DNA of 64,000 nt from Micropterix aruncella (Eukaryota; Arthropoda; Insecta; Lepidoptera; Micropterigidae): assembly GCA_944548615.1 (NCBI GenBank), contig OX155954.1, forward strand, positions 477,335 to 541,334. The letters are read 5' to 3'. The notes beneath the pieces were generated by a model. That model saw nothing but the letters and a program-made list of their open reading frames with translations. It was not told the DNA's origin and did not search any database. This document shows positions 46,018 to 56,514 of the stretch, piece by piece. The first letter of the stretch is position 1, and every line of letters begins with the position of its first letter. A program made the translations under genes and the position numbers.

Positions 46018-47000
46018 TACTCTATATAATCAATAGTATAATCAAGTGGGAACGTATAAGCAAGCGCATACGCTATGTAATTGGCCTGTGTATCTTCTTC
46101 AATAGGTTTTGGTCGACCTTCAATATCACCAAACTCGACAAACAAATCCCCAAATTATTCGCTCCTTCATAAGCAATCGTTGCGCAATCGAAGTGCATTC
46201 ACTTGCGGAATAAGTCATTTCGTCAACGTATTCAATGCAGAATGACTAATGTCTCGTTGGACGGCTATTATCCGTGAACTGGTCGTTCGCACTGTGCTTT
46301 CATGATTAATTACCGTGGCTCTTGAACTCGTTTCGTTTACAAAGACGATCCGCGTCATAAATTTCTGTATTACGTTAGTTAAGTCATTTCTGTAACTAAT
46401 TGGTCGAAACATTTGTTGAATTTATGAATGAATTAAGTGGGCTCATTAGCCTTAGGATAAACCTCAAATTTTACACAGTCTGTATGATAACTCGACATCT
46501 GAACAAATGTCGTAACTGTGGCCGAATTGATATTCGGGGGCTGTTTTTACTGGACAGACATTTTTATAGTGTGAGAATCAGTACAATGTAATAAGCATTT
46601 TTTACTTATGTTTTTTGGAAAAAACAAACAAAAATAAAAGTAAACCAGCGAGCAAACATGGGTTGACGGTCAATGTCGGTCAAATAGTAACAATGTCATT
46701 CTGCTTAGTTGTTCAGTGCAGTTTTACACTTAAATTTTCTCTACTAAAAAATCAACTAAAGTGAGTCGCAGCGTTGTTCTTAGCAAGTATGTTTAATATA
46801 ATATAATCATGGTCATTATCGACGATTAAAAAAATAGACAACAAATACTTAGATTTTTTAAAATAAACATAATAAACTTATGTGAGGTTTAAGACTAGAG
46901 ATATTTCAATTTAATTTACTTGTTCGAAAGTCACGCCGTTTGATATATATTTTATGTATATGTGTAAGTATATGTACATTTTATGTATATGTGTATACTA
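46018..47000. other. Unassigned DNA
   Basis: Frames of about 65 codons at 46215-46591 have no recognised domain. The segment 46640-46780 (aatgtcattctgcttagttg... and 'gttcagtgcagttttacact') has no repeat partner in the window. No gene is supported. Confidence 0.2.
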
Positions 47001-47004
47001 TTAT

Positions 47005-47095
47005 ATATAAAAGTAAAAGTAAAAGTAAAAGGTATTTATTTCCAATACAACCATACAATTGTGTAGGAATGACAGTAATTAATCTTAAACGGTGC
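47005..47095 (-). mobile_element. LINE family J4, copy b (3' end only)
   Basis: '(taaaag)n' then 'gtatttatttccaatacaac' and 'ttgtgtaggaatgacagtaa' match 32262-32340 almost exactly. This is the terminal 80 bases or so of a severely 5'-truncated copy with its simple tail. Confidence 0.8.
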
Positions 47096-48300
47096 GATAT
47101 ATGTATGCTAAATATGTATTCATTGTATTTATGTATTACTATGTATTGATGTTAGCAATTATTGGTGCTGGGTTTATTAATAATTTATTTCTACTAATGT
47201 TTGTGTATGTTGGAATAACTATGTGTGTGTGTGTTTGTATCATGCAAGTGTGAACGTTTTGAACTTTATTCCAATATTTATGCAATATAACGTCGTACCT
47301 GTCAGCTCGCGAAAAGCAATATCCTAAGTGAAATAACAGCATCCCTAGATACGGGCGTTTCTGCTCAGTTTTAGGCTATGGGTTTAAGTTGTTTTTCCTG
47401 AATGATTTATTGTAATGTATACCCAATAGCATAGCCATTATTCTGTAAATCTTGTTGTTTAAATAAATAAATAAAATAAATTTATGATATCGATCGCTGT
47501 ACAATGTATACATAGGTATCTATCTATGCCAGTGTTGACATCATCATACAAAAAGTTTCATAACGATATTGTTCTTCCCACATATAAAAATAGGTCTTAG
47601 CTAAAACGTTGCCTAAAAGTCTGCAATACTCGTATTGTACAGGCTATGGCCTATTTAGGCAGATTCTACAATAAAAAGCATTTAAATTGATTTTTTTAAG
47701 AATGCAATTTTATTATTAATGTTATCAGTAAAGTCGTCAGCAACGCTGGACATAAAGGTTTCCCGATAGTCCTGTGATGATTTTTGGATCATGACGCTGA
47801 CGTCATCAGCGTATTAAAACAAGTTCCACGGCGCGAAGTTAGAATCGTGGTTGTAGCGTAGGTTTTCCATGAATAACTTCAAATATTCTAACAATAGACT
47901 AAGCAAATATATTACATCGTTATGGCCAGGAAATATGAATTAATGCTGAGTCACATAATGGAAAAGGTTGAAAGAACCTTCAAAAGATCTCAATCTCAAA
48001 CACAATTGGAAAGGTCAATGGCACCATTTAGGTTCATTCATAATGAACGATTTTGCTGCTTATCATTCGCCGAACAAGTAGGAGAAAAATGAATATAAAT
48101 ATACAACATTTTCTACTAAAAATAGTCGTTATCGTTGGTACAGAAATACACCTAATGAGAGATGAATTAACAGAGTCAACATAGGAATAGTTGATTCCCT
48201 TATAGAGGAATACGTCTAAGATGTTATTGGAGTCATGCAAGGAGCAATGTTGGTCATATCTCTCAAATACAGATATAAATTTTCGACACGGTGCTTATCA
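47096..48300. other. Unassigned AT-rich DNA with a possible LINE tail
   Basis: At 47440-47485 'ctgtaaatcttgttg' followed by (TAAA)n looks like a plus-strand LINE end whose coding part I cannot identify. Nothing else is recognised. Confidence 0.2.
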
Positions 48301-48308
48301 TTCTATAC

Positions 48309-48724
48309 TAGCGATTTTCAACCAGTGGGTCGCGACCCCTGGGGGGTCGAGGGGGTCGCAGGTTACCTAAAAATAAAAATCTAAAATATTACAAAATGCG
48401 TAATCATTATAAAATTATATGTATACAGCTTTATATATTGTGTAAGTACTTCGGAAGAGAAACAGAGAGCTTTATATATACTTCGGAAGAGAAACATTTT
48501 TATTATTTGTTTTACTATTTCTTTTACAAAACTTTATGTTTATCTAAGATGGACACAATTAGATACAGCTTCGAAAGTGAAAAAATGTTAAAATTATCGT
48601 GGTTAAAACTTTATGCTTCTGTGGAAGAGAAAACAGTCTAACAAACAAAAAAAATCTACGCGACCCCCGTAGATTTTTTTTACTAAGTAGAGGGTGGCGA
48701 TCTAAAAACGGTTGAAAAACACTG
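48309..48724. mobile_element. Non-autonomous hAT-type element with perfect 8-bp target duplication
   Basis: It is flanked by TTCTATAC at 48301-48308 and TTCTATAC at 48725-48732. The termini are imperfect inverted repeats: left TAGCGATTTTCAACCAGTGG, right (reverse complement) CAGTGTTTTTCAACCG. Both are followed inward by 'ggtcgcgacccc'- or 'gatcgccaccc'-like GC blocks. The CAGxGxTTTTCAACC end and 8-bp duplication are typical of hAT elements of the Tip100/Zaphod kind. At 416 bp with only an 81-codon frame of no known domain (48396-48641), it needs transposase in trans. Confidence 0.88.
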
Positions 48725-48732
48725 TTCTATAC

Positions 48733-49430
48733 AAACAGTTCACTATATTTAAAATCATTGAACTCGCTTTAAATCTCTTCCCAGAAATAAATAATCGACC
48801 AATGATATATACTCACAATTCGTTAGCAGATAAGTGTTAATAAATTAAAAGTAAAATTAACCAAGGTTACAATGAAGAACTTATGTACATCTATAGCACT
48901 GTTTTCCATGACGGTAATTAGTCTCAGTCAAAGGTTTTTCCAACATAATTATTTATTTAATTTATTTTCGCATCTAAAATGTTTAGGCCCCTTTTGAGTA
49001 AATTTCCGGAAAAGACTATTTTGAATTATTACAAACTTTATAAATTTTATTTATATTTGATCTTATGATAACATACATTAATTTTAAATATAGGCCTTAT
49101 GTTTTTTATTATCTAATAATTTCAATATGTATATTTTTATGCATTCTGATTATTATTTTTTCCCTCGTTTTAATTAAAATTACCAATAAAAAGTTTATTT
49201 ATTTTTTCTTCGTCTACTTGAACAAATTTTTATTGTTTTTTTTTATATTTTTGTAAACTTTTTGTTCTCCTTGTAAACATGTATGATATTTGGCCTTTTT
49301 AACTATGTTTCAAATGTTTGCCCTGAACAAGTTATCACTTAATTGGGCGGCATGGGATCGATCATCACATATTATTATGCGTGACATACTTTGCTGTGGT
49401 TTATTAATTATTAAGTTAATTACTTTCCCG
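48733..49430. other. Unassigned AT-rich DNA
   Basis: A 63-codon hydrophobic frame at 49065-49256 comes from T-rich sequence. No gene or repeat is recognised. Confidence 0.2.
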
Positions 49431-50092
49431 GTAGAAGGAAAGTGTTGTGAACGAGCTAAATTTTTCTTTCGAGATGAGGACGGACGGACGTCGAGATGAT
49501 CAAGGCCTTTTTCCAGACCAAAATTCGTCTGGAATAACCCCCAAAGGCTTCATCCGATTGAGCTAAAATTTAGCATGCAGGCATCATTTGGTCATGGGAC
49601 GAGTTGAATAGTTTGTGGTGGAAGAAGGGTGAAAAAATAGTGGTTGAAATCGGTCCACCAGAGGGCGCGCCTTGAAAATCGGTAAACAGATTAATTGTTG
49701 GACGAAATGACGTTGTGAAAATTTCGTTGGAATGTCTCGTTTACAAGCAACAAAGATAATATTTGAAAAACTACCATTTTTGAAAAAATACCATTTTAAT
49801 ACAACGGAAAATATTATAAATATACTACGAATTAGTGCGCGGTGGGGGGTATTGTCTACTTGCCGGGAGGCTTGTCTATATCTTGTTTACAAGCGAGGCA
49901 AATAATATTTAAAATCCGCCACATTTAAGAAAATACTTTATCATTTTTGGAAAAATATTATTTAAATACCACGGAAAATACTACAAATATACTACGAATT
50001 GGCGAGCGGGGAGAGTTTGGATCTGCGCGGGGAAGGGGGTGGCAAAAGGCTTGTCTACTTGCCTTGATCATCTAGAGAGCCCCTAAGCGGCC
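49430..50092 (+). repeat. Dispersed repeat family 4, copy 3, with internal duplication
   Basis: 'tttcgagatgaggacggacg', 'catccgattgagctaaaatt', 'gcaggcatcatttggtcatg' and 'atcggtccaccagagggcg' match the copies at 30225 and 39240. Beyond about 49730 a block (cgtttacaag..., 'taccattttaatac-a-cgga', 'tatactacgaatt', 'cttgtctacttgcc') occurs twice, at about 49740-49880 and 49885-50062. It recurs at 52068-52230. The right end at 50063-50092 is one arm of a palindrome. Confidence 0.6.
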
Positions 50093-50126
50093 TTAGGGCC
50101 GCTTAGGGGCTCTCTAGATGATCAAG
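50063..50126. repeat. Perfect 30-bp palindrome with 4-base loop
   Basis: The left arm 50063-50092 (CTTGATCATCTAGAGAGCCC onward) is exactly complementary to the right arm 50097-50126. The loop TTAG is at 50093-50096. It marks the abutting ends of two elements that share a terminal sequence: family 4 on the left and the long-inverted-repeat element on the right. Confidence 0.95.
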
Positions 50127-50528
50127 CATGCTTGTCATGCTTCGCGTCGCGGGTTTGGTAGGGGATCGTAAATCACAGGAAATATGCAAATAATTTTTTT
50201 TTATATATTTACCAAAAGTGCCTAATTTTGTAGTTTTGTACCAGGGAGTCACGTTATTGAGACGTAATTGATTTGTTTATGATTGATTGATTGATGATTG
50301 ATTGATTGGTCATTTATTTTTTGAAAAGTGATTGATGATTTATTGATGATTAATTGATGATTTACGTCATGTGACTTGACACATGACGTCACGTGAACAT
50401 ATGCCACCTATGGTAATATATAAAAAATCTTAAAAAATGCATATTTCCTGCGGTTTACGATCCCCTCCCAGCCCGCGACGCGAAGCTTGACAAGCATGCT
50501 TGATCGTCTAGAGGCCCCTTTACAAAAA
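50097..50528. mobile_element. Long-terminal-inverted-repeat miniature element
   Basis: The left terminus (taggggctctctagatgatc, 'aagcatgcttgtcatgcttc', 'gcgtcgcggg', 'aggggatcgtaaatcacagg') recurs inverted at 50443-50518. That gives terminal inverted repeats of roughly 80-90 bp in an element of about 430 bp. The interior is AT-rich with (ATTG)-type repeats (50280-50360) and a small hairpin with TGACGT cores (50366-50391). No coding capacity. Superfamily not assigned. Confidence 0.75.
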
Positions 50529-51110
50529 CATTTCCTAATGTGCCCGCGGTGACCGCTTCCCGAGTAAGCAAACCATAATTTCCAGCGGAAATGGCAGGCG
50601 TCCATTGCATCGCACCTTTTGCGTCGTTTTCCCATTTATGGCCTTCGCGTCATTATTCAATTCATTCCCATCTTAATGGTCCATTTTAAGTTTCTTACTA
50701 CCGCCTCTTATAGAGGCGCACCCTAAGGCTCTGCTGCCACGCTTTAAATATCACTGCTGTTTATGATTTGATCGTGTTTATTGTAGTTTAGAATAACCTG
50801 AAGTTTTTGTCATTATCGTTCTAATTGAAGACTGAGACTTTCGTGTTTATTATTACCATTGATTATATGTGATATTAGATACGACGATTACCACCCCTTT
50901 TGAAAAGGCGAAATGCAGGTGGCAATGATAGCATCGATGGCCAAACTAATAGCAATTTATTTGGTCATCTATAATAGCACAGATAATGATTGTTTTTTTT
51001 ATAAAGGGACGATTTTTTAAAACCCAATATTCTAACCAATTATAACACTTCGGAGCTGTCGTCTTCAATCTTTCAGTTGTGAGGTAATTAAACCGTGACT
51101 TAAATACAGG
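50529..51110. other. Unassigned DNA
   Basis: No recognised frame or repeat partner. Confidence 0.2.
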
Positions 51111-51114
51111 AAAA

Positions 51115-51440
51115 TACAGCTCCGCCAACATCCAGCAAGAAGCCGACGCCTTACCGCGGACACTGGAATGTGAAAACAGCGGGCCAACCTCACGCACTTA
51201 CTACTAGATTTGGCTGAATGTCTCCGTCTCCCGGTCTGAGCATAGGTTCGAGATCGCTTGCGCGGCCTCTACCTGACGTAAGCGGTTATTTATTATGAAT
51301 ATTTTGCGGACCGCGACGCCCTTTGCCCGCCATGGTCACTCGGGATCGGGTGGCCGACGGATCGATTCAAGGGTTGAAGAAGTCATTTCGACATCTACGC
51401 TCCGCTTTCATTGGAAACATACGTCTCCAGACCCCCCTGG
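51115..51440 (+). repeat. Dispersed repeat family 1, copy E (diverged)
   Basis: 'acagctccgccaacatccag', 'gccgacgccttaccgcggac', 'ggttcgagatcgcttgcgcg', 'ttgcggaccgcgacgccctt' and 'gggatcgggtggccgacgga' follow family 1 order, at lower identity than copy F directly downstream. The first part of the family is missing. Confidence 0.65.
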
Positions 51441-51563
51441 TTTGTGCTATCTTCGTTTTTTCAGTAAGTGCGGATATTGCTCCAACCGCCCAGTTCCGCT
51501 CAAAATATTCCACCTAATCCGCGATCGTCTGATCGCAACCACTTCCGACTGCAGGATTACAGC

Positions 51564-52066
51564 ATATAGAGTTGTCAACTACAACAGGCGAACCCGTTAC
51601 CTCAGAAAGTTTTAACGATTAGTCGTTCTCTCTCCCGTGAAGTGAACGCAGAAGACTTGGACAAAACAATCCACCGTCAAGCTCCGCCACATGCCGGTAA
51701 GAGGCCAACGCCTTAACCGCGAGATAACTAGGTGTGTTACCCAGCAGGCTTACACCCACGCCCTTACTTCCAATTGCGACCAGATTACTCCGGTCTCTCG
51801 ATTGGTTACGAGTTCGAGGTCGCTTGCGCGGTCCTCTCCCTTACGAAGCGGTGAAACGGTGTATACCGAATCTATCGCGGACCACGGCATCCTTTGCCCG
51901 GGATCGGGTAGCCGACCGGCTGTTTACCCAGGATCGGGTAGCCGATGGTCGCTTCCAGACCCCCCCTACTGTTAGTCAGAGTGCACAGTCGATTGGCTCA
52001 CGGTGTGCACAGTCACCGCACGGTGCGCAGACCGTCCAGGAGCGCCAGTAGGTTGATTCCTAGGGG
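51564..52066 (+). repeat. Dispersed repeat family 1, copy F
   Basis: It runs from 'tagagttgtcaactacaaca' through the full family order to 'gaccgtccaggagcgccagt' and 'ctaggggaaactagcc', then stops abruptly at family 4-type sequence. 'ggatcgggtagccga' is duplicated at 51900-51945. An open frame of 105 codons (51734-52051) is shared in part with copies C and H. Confidence 0.8.
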
Positions 52067-52235
52067 AAACTAGCCATACTTAAGAAAATACTATGTCATT
52101 TTTGGAAAAATATCATTTTAATACCATGGAAAGTACTACAAATACACAACGAATGGTGCGTGGGAGGAGTTTGGATTGGCGCCTTGGGCGAGGGGTTTGT
52201 CTACTTGCCGGGAAAGTCTTAGGGTGATACTACCA
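52067..52235 (+). repeat. Fragment of the family 4 internal duplication
   Basis: 'cttaagaaaatactatgtca', 'tttggaaaaatatcatttta' and 'tttgtctacttgccggg' match 49925-50062. Confidence 0.65.
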
Positions 52236-53239
52236 ATTTTTTTTTATAATATGTATATATCCCGTTATAATGCAATCTGGATACGGATGCTAAGTACCGA
52301 ATGCAAGAACTAGATCATGGTTTAACCGTAAAGGGCGAGAGGCCGCTTTCAGTAACCGCAGCAAAGGTATTATAGTAAGTAGTTAAACTAGGAGTTGCAA
52401 GGCGCATTGTTTGAGCATTATCAAAAGGGGCCTCGGCACTGCGAGGCTGCTGACCCGCCCCTTTCTTGCTAACCTCTCATTGTTTCTGTTGCGTTGAGTG
52501 TGGTGCGCGCTGCTATCTAAGGCTCGAGCATTACTCCCTTCCCCTTCACTTAACTCTCAAGTCGTAACTATAGCAATGCGCGATCTGGTTAACTGATCTA
52601 CCACTGCAATTAATGGATCAATTTATTTACGTGTAGTCCATGGTTTATCTTTTTATTGCCGCGTTAACAGCGGAGCCTCGCTCTATATGTTTTACTACTG
52701 GGTTTCGATATGTTTTACTACGGGTTTTACTACGCTGCTCGTTAAGGCCGCATCTGTTTAATTTCATGCCTATTTTATAAGAGGTACATCATCCAGGATG
52801 TCGTTTCTAATTACCTTGTTCTTCTTATTCTTCAAGTTCCCTCTCTACTTTATAGGCTGTAGACCGAAATCCGACTATACTTACGTAAAACTGTAAGGCT
52901 TAATAACAGGAAAAAGGCACTTCCCGTGAGAGTGGTATTAGCATCATCAGCAGGGCCTCCCCTCTTAACGGTGCTCTCCGTGGGCTGCTTCATCGCCCGT
53001 ATCGAATCGTGACGTCCCGGCCGTCCCTGTGGATGCGTGCCTTTTGCGGGTTCTCCCGCTCTAGATGCCCCCGACGACGCCCCTGCTGCTGTTTATTGAT
53101 GTAAGTCGGCACCGCACATAGCCACATGTATACAACGCCACAAATCACCAGCGATAGATATAAATAATATTAATCTAGTATACAAGAGTAACTTAATTCG
53201 TAAAACCTTTTTTCTAATTATTTGTTAGTTTGTAAGCAA
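52236..53239. other. Unassigned DNA, partly GC-rich
   Basis: 52920-53120 is GC-rich and may be the upstream 3' UTR or coding end of the element whose tail starts at 53240, but no protein match is visible. 52260-52900 has no recognised feature. Confidence 0.2.
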
Positions 53240-53465
53240 TAAGTAAATAGTTTGTGATGAAAAATAAACGATTCACGGGGTTGCCGGAAGGGGTAGAAAC
53301 CCGGAGAATCTTCCTCCATGCCTCCGTTCGTTCACCCCTCACGCGCTACCCTTCCGGTACGCGTGAGTTTGTCGTTGCACGACATCCCGGGCAGAAAAAA
53401 TCGACCCATGTCGTTAGAACTGCCCGGGTGGTGGGCAGGGTTTCTTCCCTCGCCTGTCTAGCATT
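53240..53465 (+). mobile_element. 3' UTR tail of an older R1-clade relative
   Basis: 'aataaacgattcacggggtt', 'ctacccttccggtacgcg', 'gttgcacgacatcccgggca' and 'aactgcccgggtggtgggca' align with the tail of the R1-clade copy at 17594-17780 (minus strand), at clearly lower identity. Both 3' hairpins are kept (53338-53367 and 53386-53428). ORF2 is not recognisable upstream, so this is a 5'-truncated or eroded copy. The 82-codon frame at 53254-53502 is incidental. Confidence 0.8.
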
Positions 53466-53675
53466 CTTACTAATGAATCACCCATACATTATGTATAGAT
53501 AAGAAGCCAAATACCCAAGGCACGACGTATATAAATATGTTGTGTCACCAATTTTTTTTCTCAGCAAGTAGCTAAGGACATATGAAAGGATTTTAAGCGT
53601 GATGCCCCTCCGGAAAGGGGAATGACCTTATTAAAAGGGATAATCGGTGACGAGCGCGGATAGTGAGAATTATAA

Positions 53676-54180
53676 TAATAAATAATAATAAAAGCCTTTA
53701 TTCACTGACCGCAATGTACAGTTTTGCCTTATTTTATACTTACAAAACAATAATATTTTGAAACAAGGTATCATGTTCTTCAGCATCAATTATGTTGATC
53801 AGGTTGTCCTTCAACATAGGCCTCCCCCATTACTATGGCTGTTTAAATTCTGGTGCCTGTATATTAAGCACTGCAATTCTGTCTGACATTCCATGGATTT
53901 TTTGTATTTTATTTTTTGATACTTTTTTGATATATACTTTTTGAGTATACTTTCAGATACTTTTTTGTTAAGAATACCATTCCATATACACCTTGTCTTT
54001 CACCATAGAAGTAAAAAAAATGTATTCTCTTATCACTTCTCCTATTTTTTTTATTTCGCAAAGATCGATGACATCCCATTTTATAGGTCTTGTGGCTTCT
54101 TCGAAGTCTTCTAATCTGTTTTCTGTAATAAGTGTTCTGACTTTTAACGCTATTTTCCTTTTATTGACATACAAGTGTAT
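53676..54180 (-). pseudogene. RTE-type LINE relic: endonuclease N-terminus with 3' tail
   Basis: Minus-strand translation gives IALKVRTLITENRLEDFEEATRPIKWDVIDLCEIKKIGEVI. This is the start of the AP-like endonuclease of RTE elements (VRTLxxxxRLxExxxxxxxIxWDIxGLxExKRxGE). After stops it continues HGMSDRIAVLNIQAPEFKQP. The element then jumps to a 3' end with a (TAA)n-type tail at 53676-53697. The polymerase is deleted. Confidence 0.65.
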
Positions 54181-54479
54181 TTATAGGGAGTGGGGGAGGG
54201 GGTGGTCTAGCAACCTCACGTGGACCAGCCGGATTTTGGTTGTCCTGCCTCTGGTTGCTGAATTTAGTTGCTACTTAGATTTGTTTGGAATATTCTAAAT
54301 AGAGCTTGATTTATGTAGGTCTCATCAATGATATAGTGAGATTGCATTAAATACATTCGACTCAATCGTTTGCGAAAATATACTGACCGTTTAAAATTCA
54401 ATGTCATTGCGGCCTAACAAAGCATTTATGTACCAAATTTTATATATATATTTATTTATTTATTTGTTGTGTGGGGATT
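54181..54479. other. Unassigned DNA
   Basis: Nothing is recognised apart from a GTGGGGGAGGGGGTGG purine run at 54190-54205 and a TATATATTTATTTATTTATT tail-like stretch at 54443-54468. Confidence 0.2.
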
Positions 54480-55205
54480 TTCTAAGGTCTTTATGAGCCT
54501 TGTGACACTGCGACCATTGCTGATCTATTGTGTTCACCACCTACTATAGTTCTGCGCTAAGCCTCGTGTCATTTAAGAACCGCAACAGGCTTTTGGCGCC
54601 AGATTGTTTTACCTCCTCAGGTTGGAGTCAGTGACCACCCAAATGAGTATATCTTTTACGCATCAGCGGGCCACACTCGCACATGAGGTGCAGGGGAGTT
54701 TCCTCTTCCCCTTCGCAAAACCTGCACATTTTTGTGTCTCGGAGCTTGAGGTTGTACATGTGTTTGTTGAGGCCACAATGCCCCGTGAGCGCCCTCACCA
54801 GTATTCGTAGATTGTTCCTATTTAGCGATAAGGCCTCACGGGGCCGTCTTAGGGTCGTAGGTCATAATTAGCCCTTTGGATTGATTCAACCCTGGCGTGT
54901 TGTTCCAGTGGTTGACGGATTGTTCTAAACATATTTGTTTGAGCATTAGGTTTGTAAGGCTTTTTGGTACGCCACAGCAAGGTTCAGGGCCGTATAACGT
55001 TCCTTTGCTTCCGTCTTAGCAAATTCGTCGGCTTTTTCATTTCCTTCGATTCCTGCATGGCCGGGAATCCATCTTAGAATTATTCTGTTCATTTCGTCCA
55101 GGGAATTCAGTAGTGATATGCAGTTTTGCACTAGCTTTGAATTAATAGTATTCGAGGCTAGTGCCATAAGAGCTGCCTTGCTCTCCGAGTGGATATAGAT
55201 ACGGT
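54470..55205 (-). pseudogene. Non-LTR retrotransposon RNase H and C-terminal zinc-binding region
   Basis: The minus-strand frame from 55205 reads IYIHSESKAALMAL, then ISLLNSLDEMNRIILRWIPGHAGIEGNEKADEFAKTEA. This is the second half of an RNase H domain (the W-x-P-G-H-x-G-x-x-G-N-E-x-A-D signature with its catalytic-site His and Asp). After a stop near 54946 and a frame change it continues GHCGLNKHMYNLKLRDTKMC and a C-x2-C...H-x4-C-like end. RNase H-bearing LINEs belong to I-group clades, so this is a different lineage from the R1-clade copies here. The 3' end carries a (TTTA)n-type tail at 54445-54468. Dead copy. Confidence 0.78.
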
Positions 55206-55979
55206 GATTGACAAGTCGTTTATTACGAGTGGCAAAAAAAATTGGATCGATTATGAGAGTGAGTCATATTTTTAGATTTAGGCCACAAAGCCATTGTCAA
55301 AATCTTACTGCAATACCTCAATAAAAAAACAATAATGAGGGAAAATGCTAATAATAAGAGTAAGAAAACTCTGAAAAGTTATCTTTTACAACGATTACGT
55401 TTTTATAATCTAACTGGTCGAAATCAAATATTTCCAATTTAAATCAAGAAGTTTCCTAACCTAACAGCATTTTGGACAATTCTTCACTAATCCTGGCTGC
55501 TTCATCTCTTTATAATTACATTTTATTCAAGTTATAAAATAAATCCCTTTTGAGCCCCCCCTTGAGTCGGGGGGCCTCGGCGATCGCCGGCTAGCCGACC
55601 TGGCCAGTGCAGGCCTGTATAGCAGAATGACCTGGTTGTACTAATATTGATGACGCCTCTGTCGCATCCGGCATGAGGTTCAACTGTGGCCGGGCGGGCG
55701 ATGCGCGATGGTCGTGATATCGAGCGCGAAGCGTGTCATCGATTGCAGCCGAGACGGCCATAAATTGTGGCGGGTCGTGCGATCAACTTCAAGCATCGCG
55801 CTGCCCGTATGCAAAATGCATCTCATATTCTCTATCTGCATTGCATCTGATACCGTGGCCTGCCTGGGCGCGGTCGAGGCAGCTGCATCCAAAGTAATGC
55901 GCACGGGTTATTGGAATACCTTTATAAAGAAAGTCTAAACGATATCTTGATTATATAACGCATTAGATTGGTCACTGTC
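55206..55979. other. Unassigned DNA with a GC-rich island
   Basis: 55555-55620 and 55680-55930 are GC-rich. Opposed frames of 74-76 codons at 55680-55938 have no recognisable domain, and only one or neither can be real. This could be an element end or an old exon. No partner is seen in the window. Confidence 0.2.
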
Positions 55980-55984
55980 ATAAC

Positions 55985-56026
55985 TAGAGCTGTCGACTAC
56001 AACGGTTGAACCCGTCACCTCAGAAT
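55985..56026 (+). repeat. Dispersed repeat family 1, copy G (first 40 bases only)
   Basis: 'ctagagctgtcgactacaac' followed by 'cccgtcacctcag' is the family 1 start. Homology stops at about 56026. Confidence 0.65.
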
Positions 56027-56204
56027 CATAATCCGAACTAATTTATTTGCCTGTTTCGTGTCATTTGCCATTTTGTGTTATACGTTTGTGCATGCACTCG
56101 GGTATGTCAACTAACTACGAACGTCACCAGTAGATGAGCAAGCATTCTGATTGGTGCCTCCACGAGAGACGATGTTGGTCCCGCAGGTTTACTCGCGTGT
56201 TAGA

Positions 56205-56404
56205 CTGATTTTACCATGTTTTTACGATGTGGCGAGGAACCTGAAGATAGCATACACATCGTTGGTCGCTGTCCAGGGCTCGCCGCCAAAAGACACAGTT
56301 TACTGGGACGAGCCTTTCTCGAACCCAGCGATCTGCCCAACTTGAGGGTCAGTGATCTACTTGAACTGGAAAGAAGTACCGGGCTACTAGCTGACCACTG
56401 ACCT
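56205..56404 (+). pseudogene. Retrotransposon C-terminal zinc-binding fragment
   Basis: The plus-strand frame reads FLRCGEEPEDSIHIVGRCPGLAAKRHSLLGRAFLEPSDLPNLRVSDLLELERSTGLL and stops. The C-G-E-E-x-E-x-x-x-H-I-x-x-x-C-P-x-L-x-x-x-R layout is the usual C-terminal motif of RNase H-bearing insect LINEs. Only this tail is present, and nothing upstream is in frame. Confidence 0.6.
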
Positions 56405-56514
56405 AACCACACAATGGGTAGTTACAAAAGACCTTACAGATCTAGGTGATATCAAGGGCTGGAAACAAGCCCCCCACTCTATCTACTACTACTACTACGA
56501 CGATGTAAGTTATA

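Noticed and set aside
51240..51262. A tRNA-like B-box (GGTTCGAGATC) in repeat family 1, suggesting a SINE promoter
   Set aside because: It lies in the middle of the repeat, the match is imperfect in other copies (GAGTTCGAGGTC), and no A-box is found at the right distance.
53254..53502. An 82-codon plus-strand frame
   Set aside because: It is fully explained as the structured 3' UTR tail of an R1-type element. The aligned region in the young copies is non-coding.
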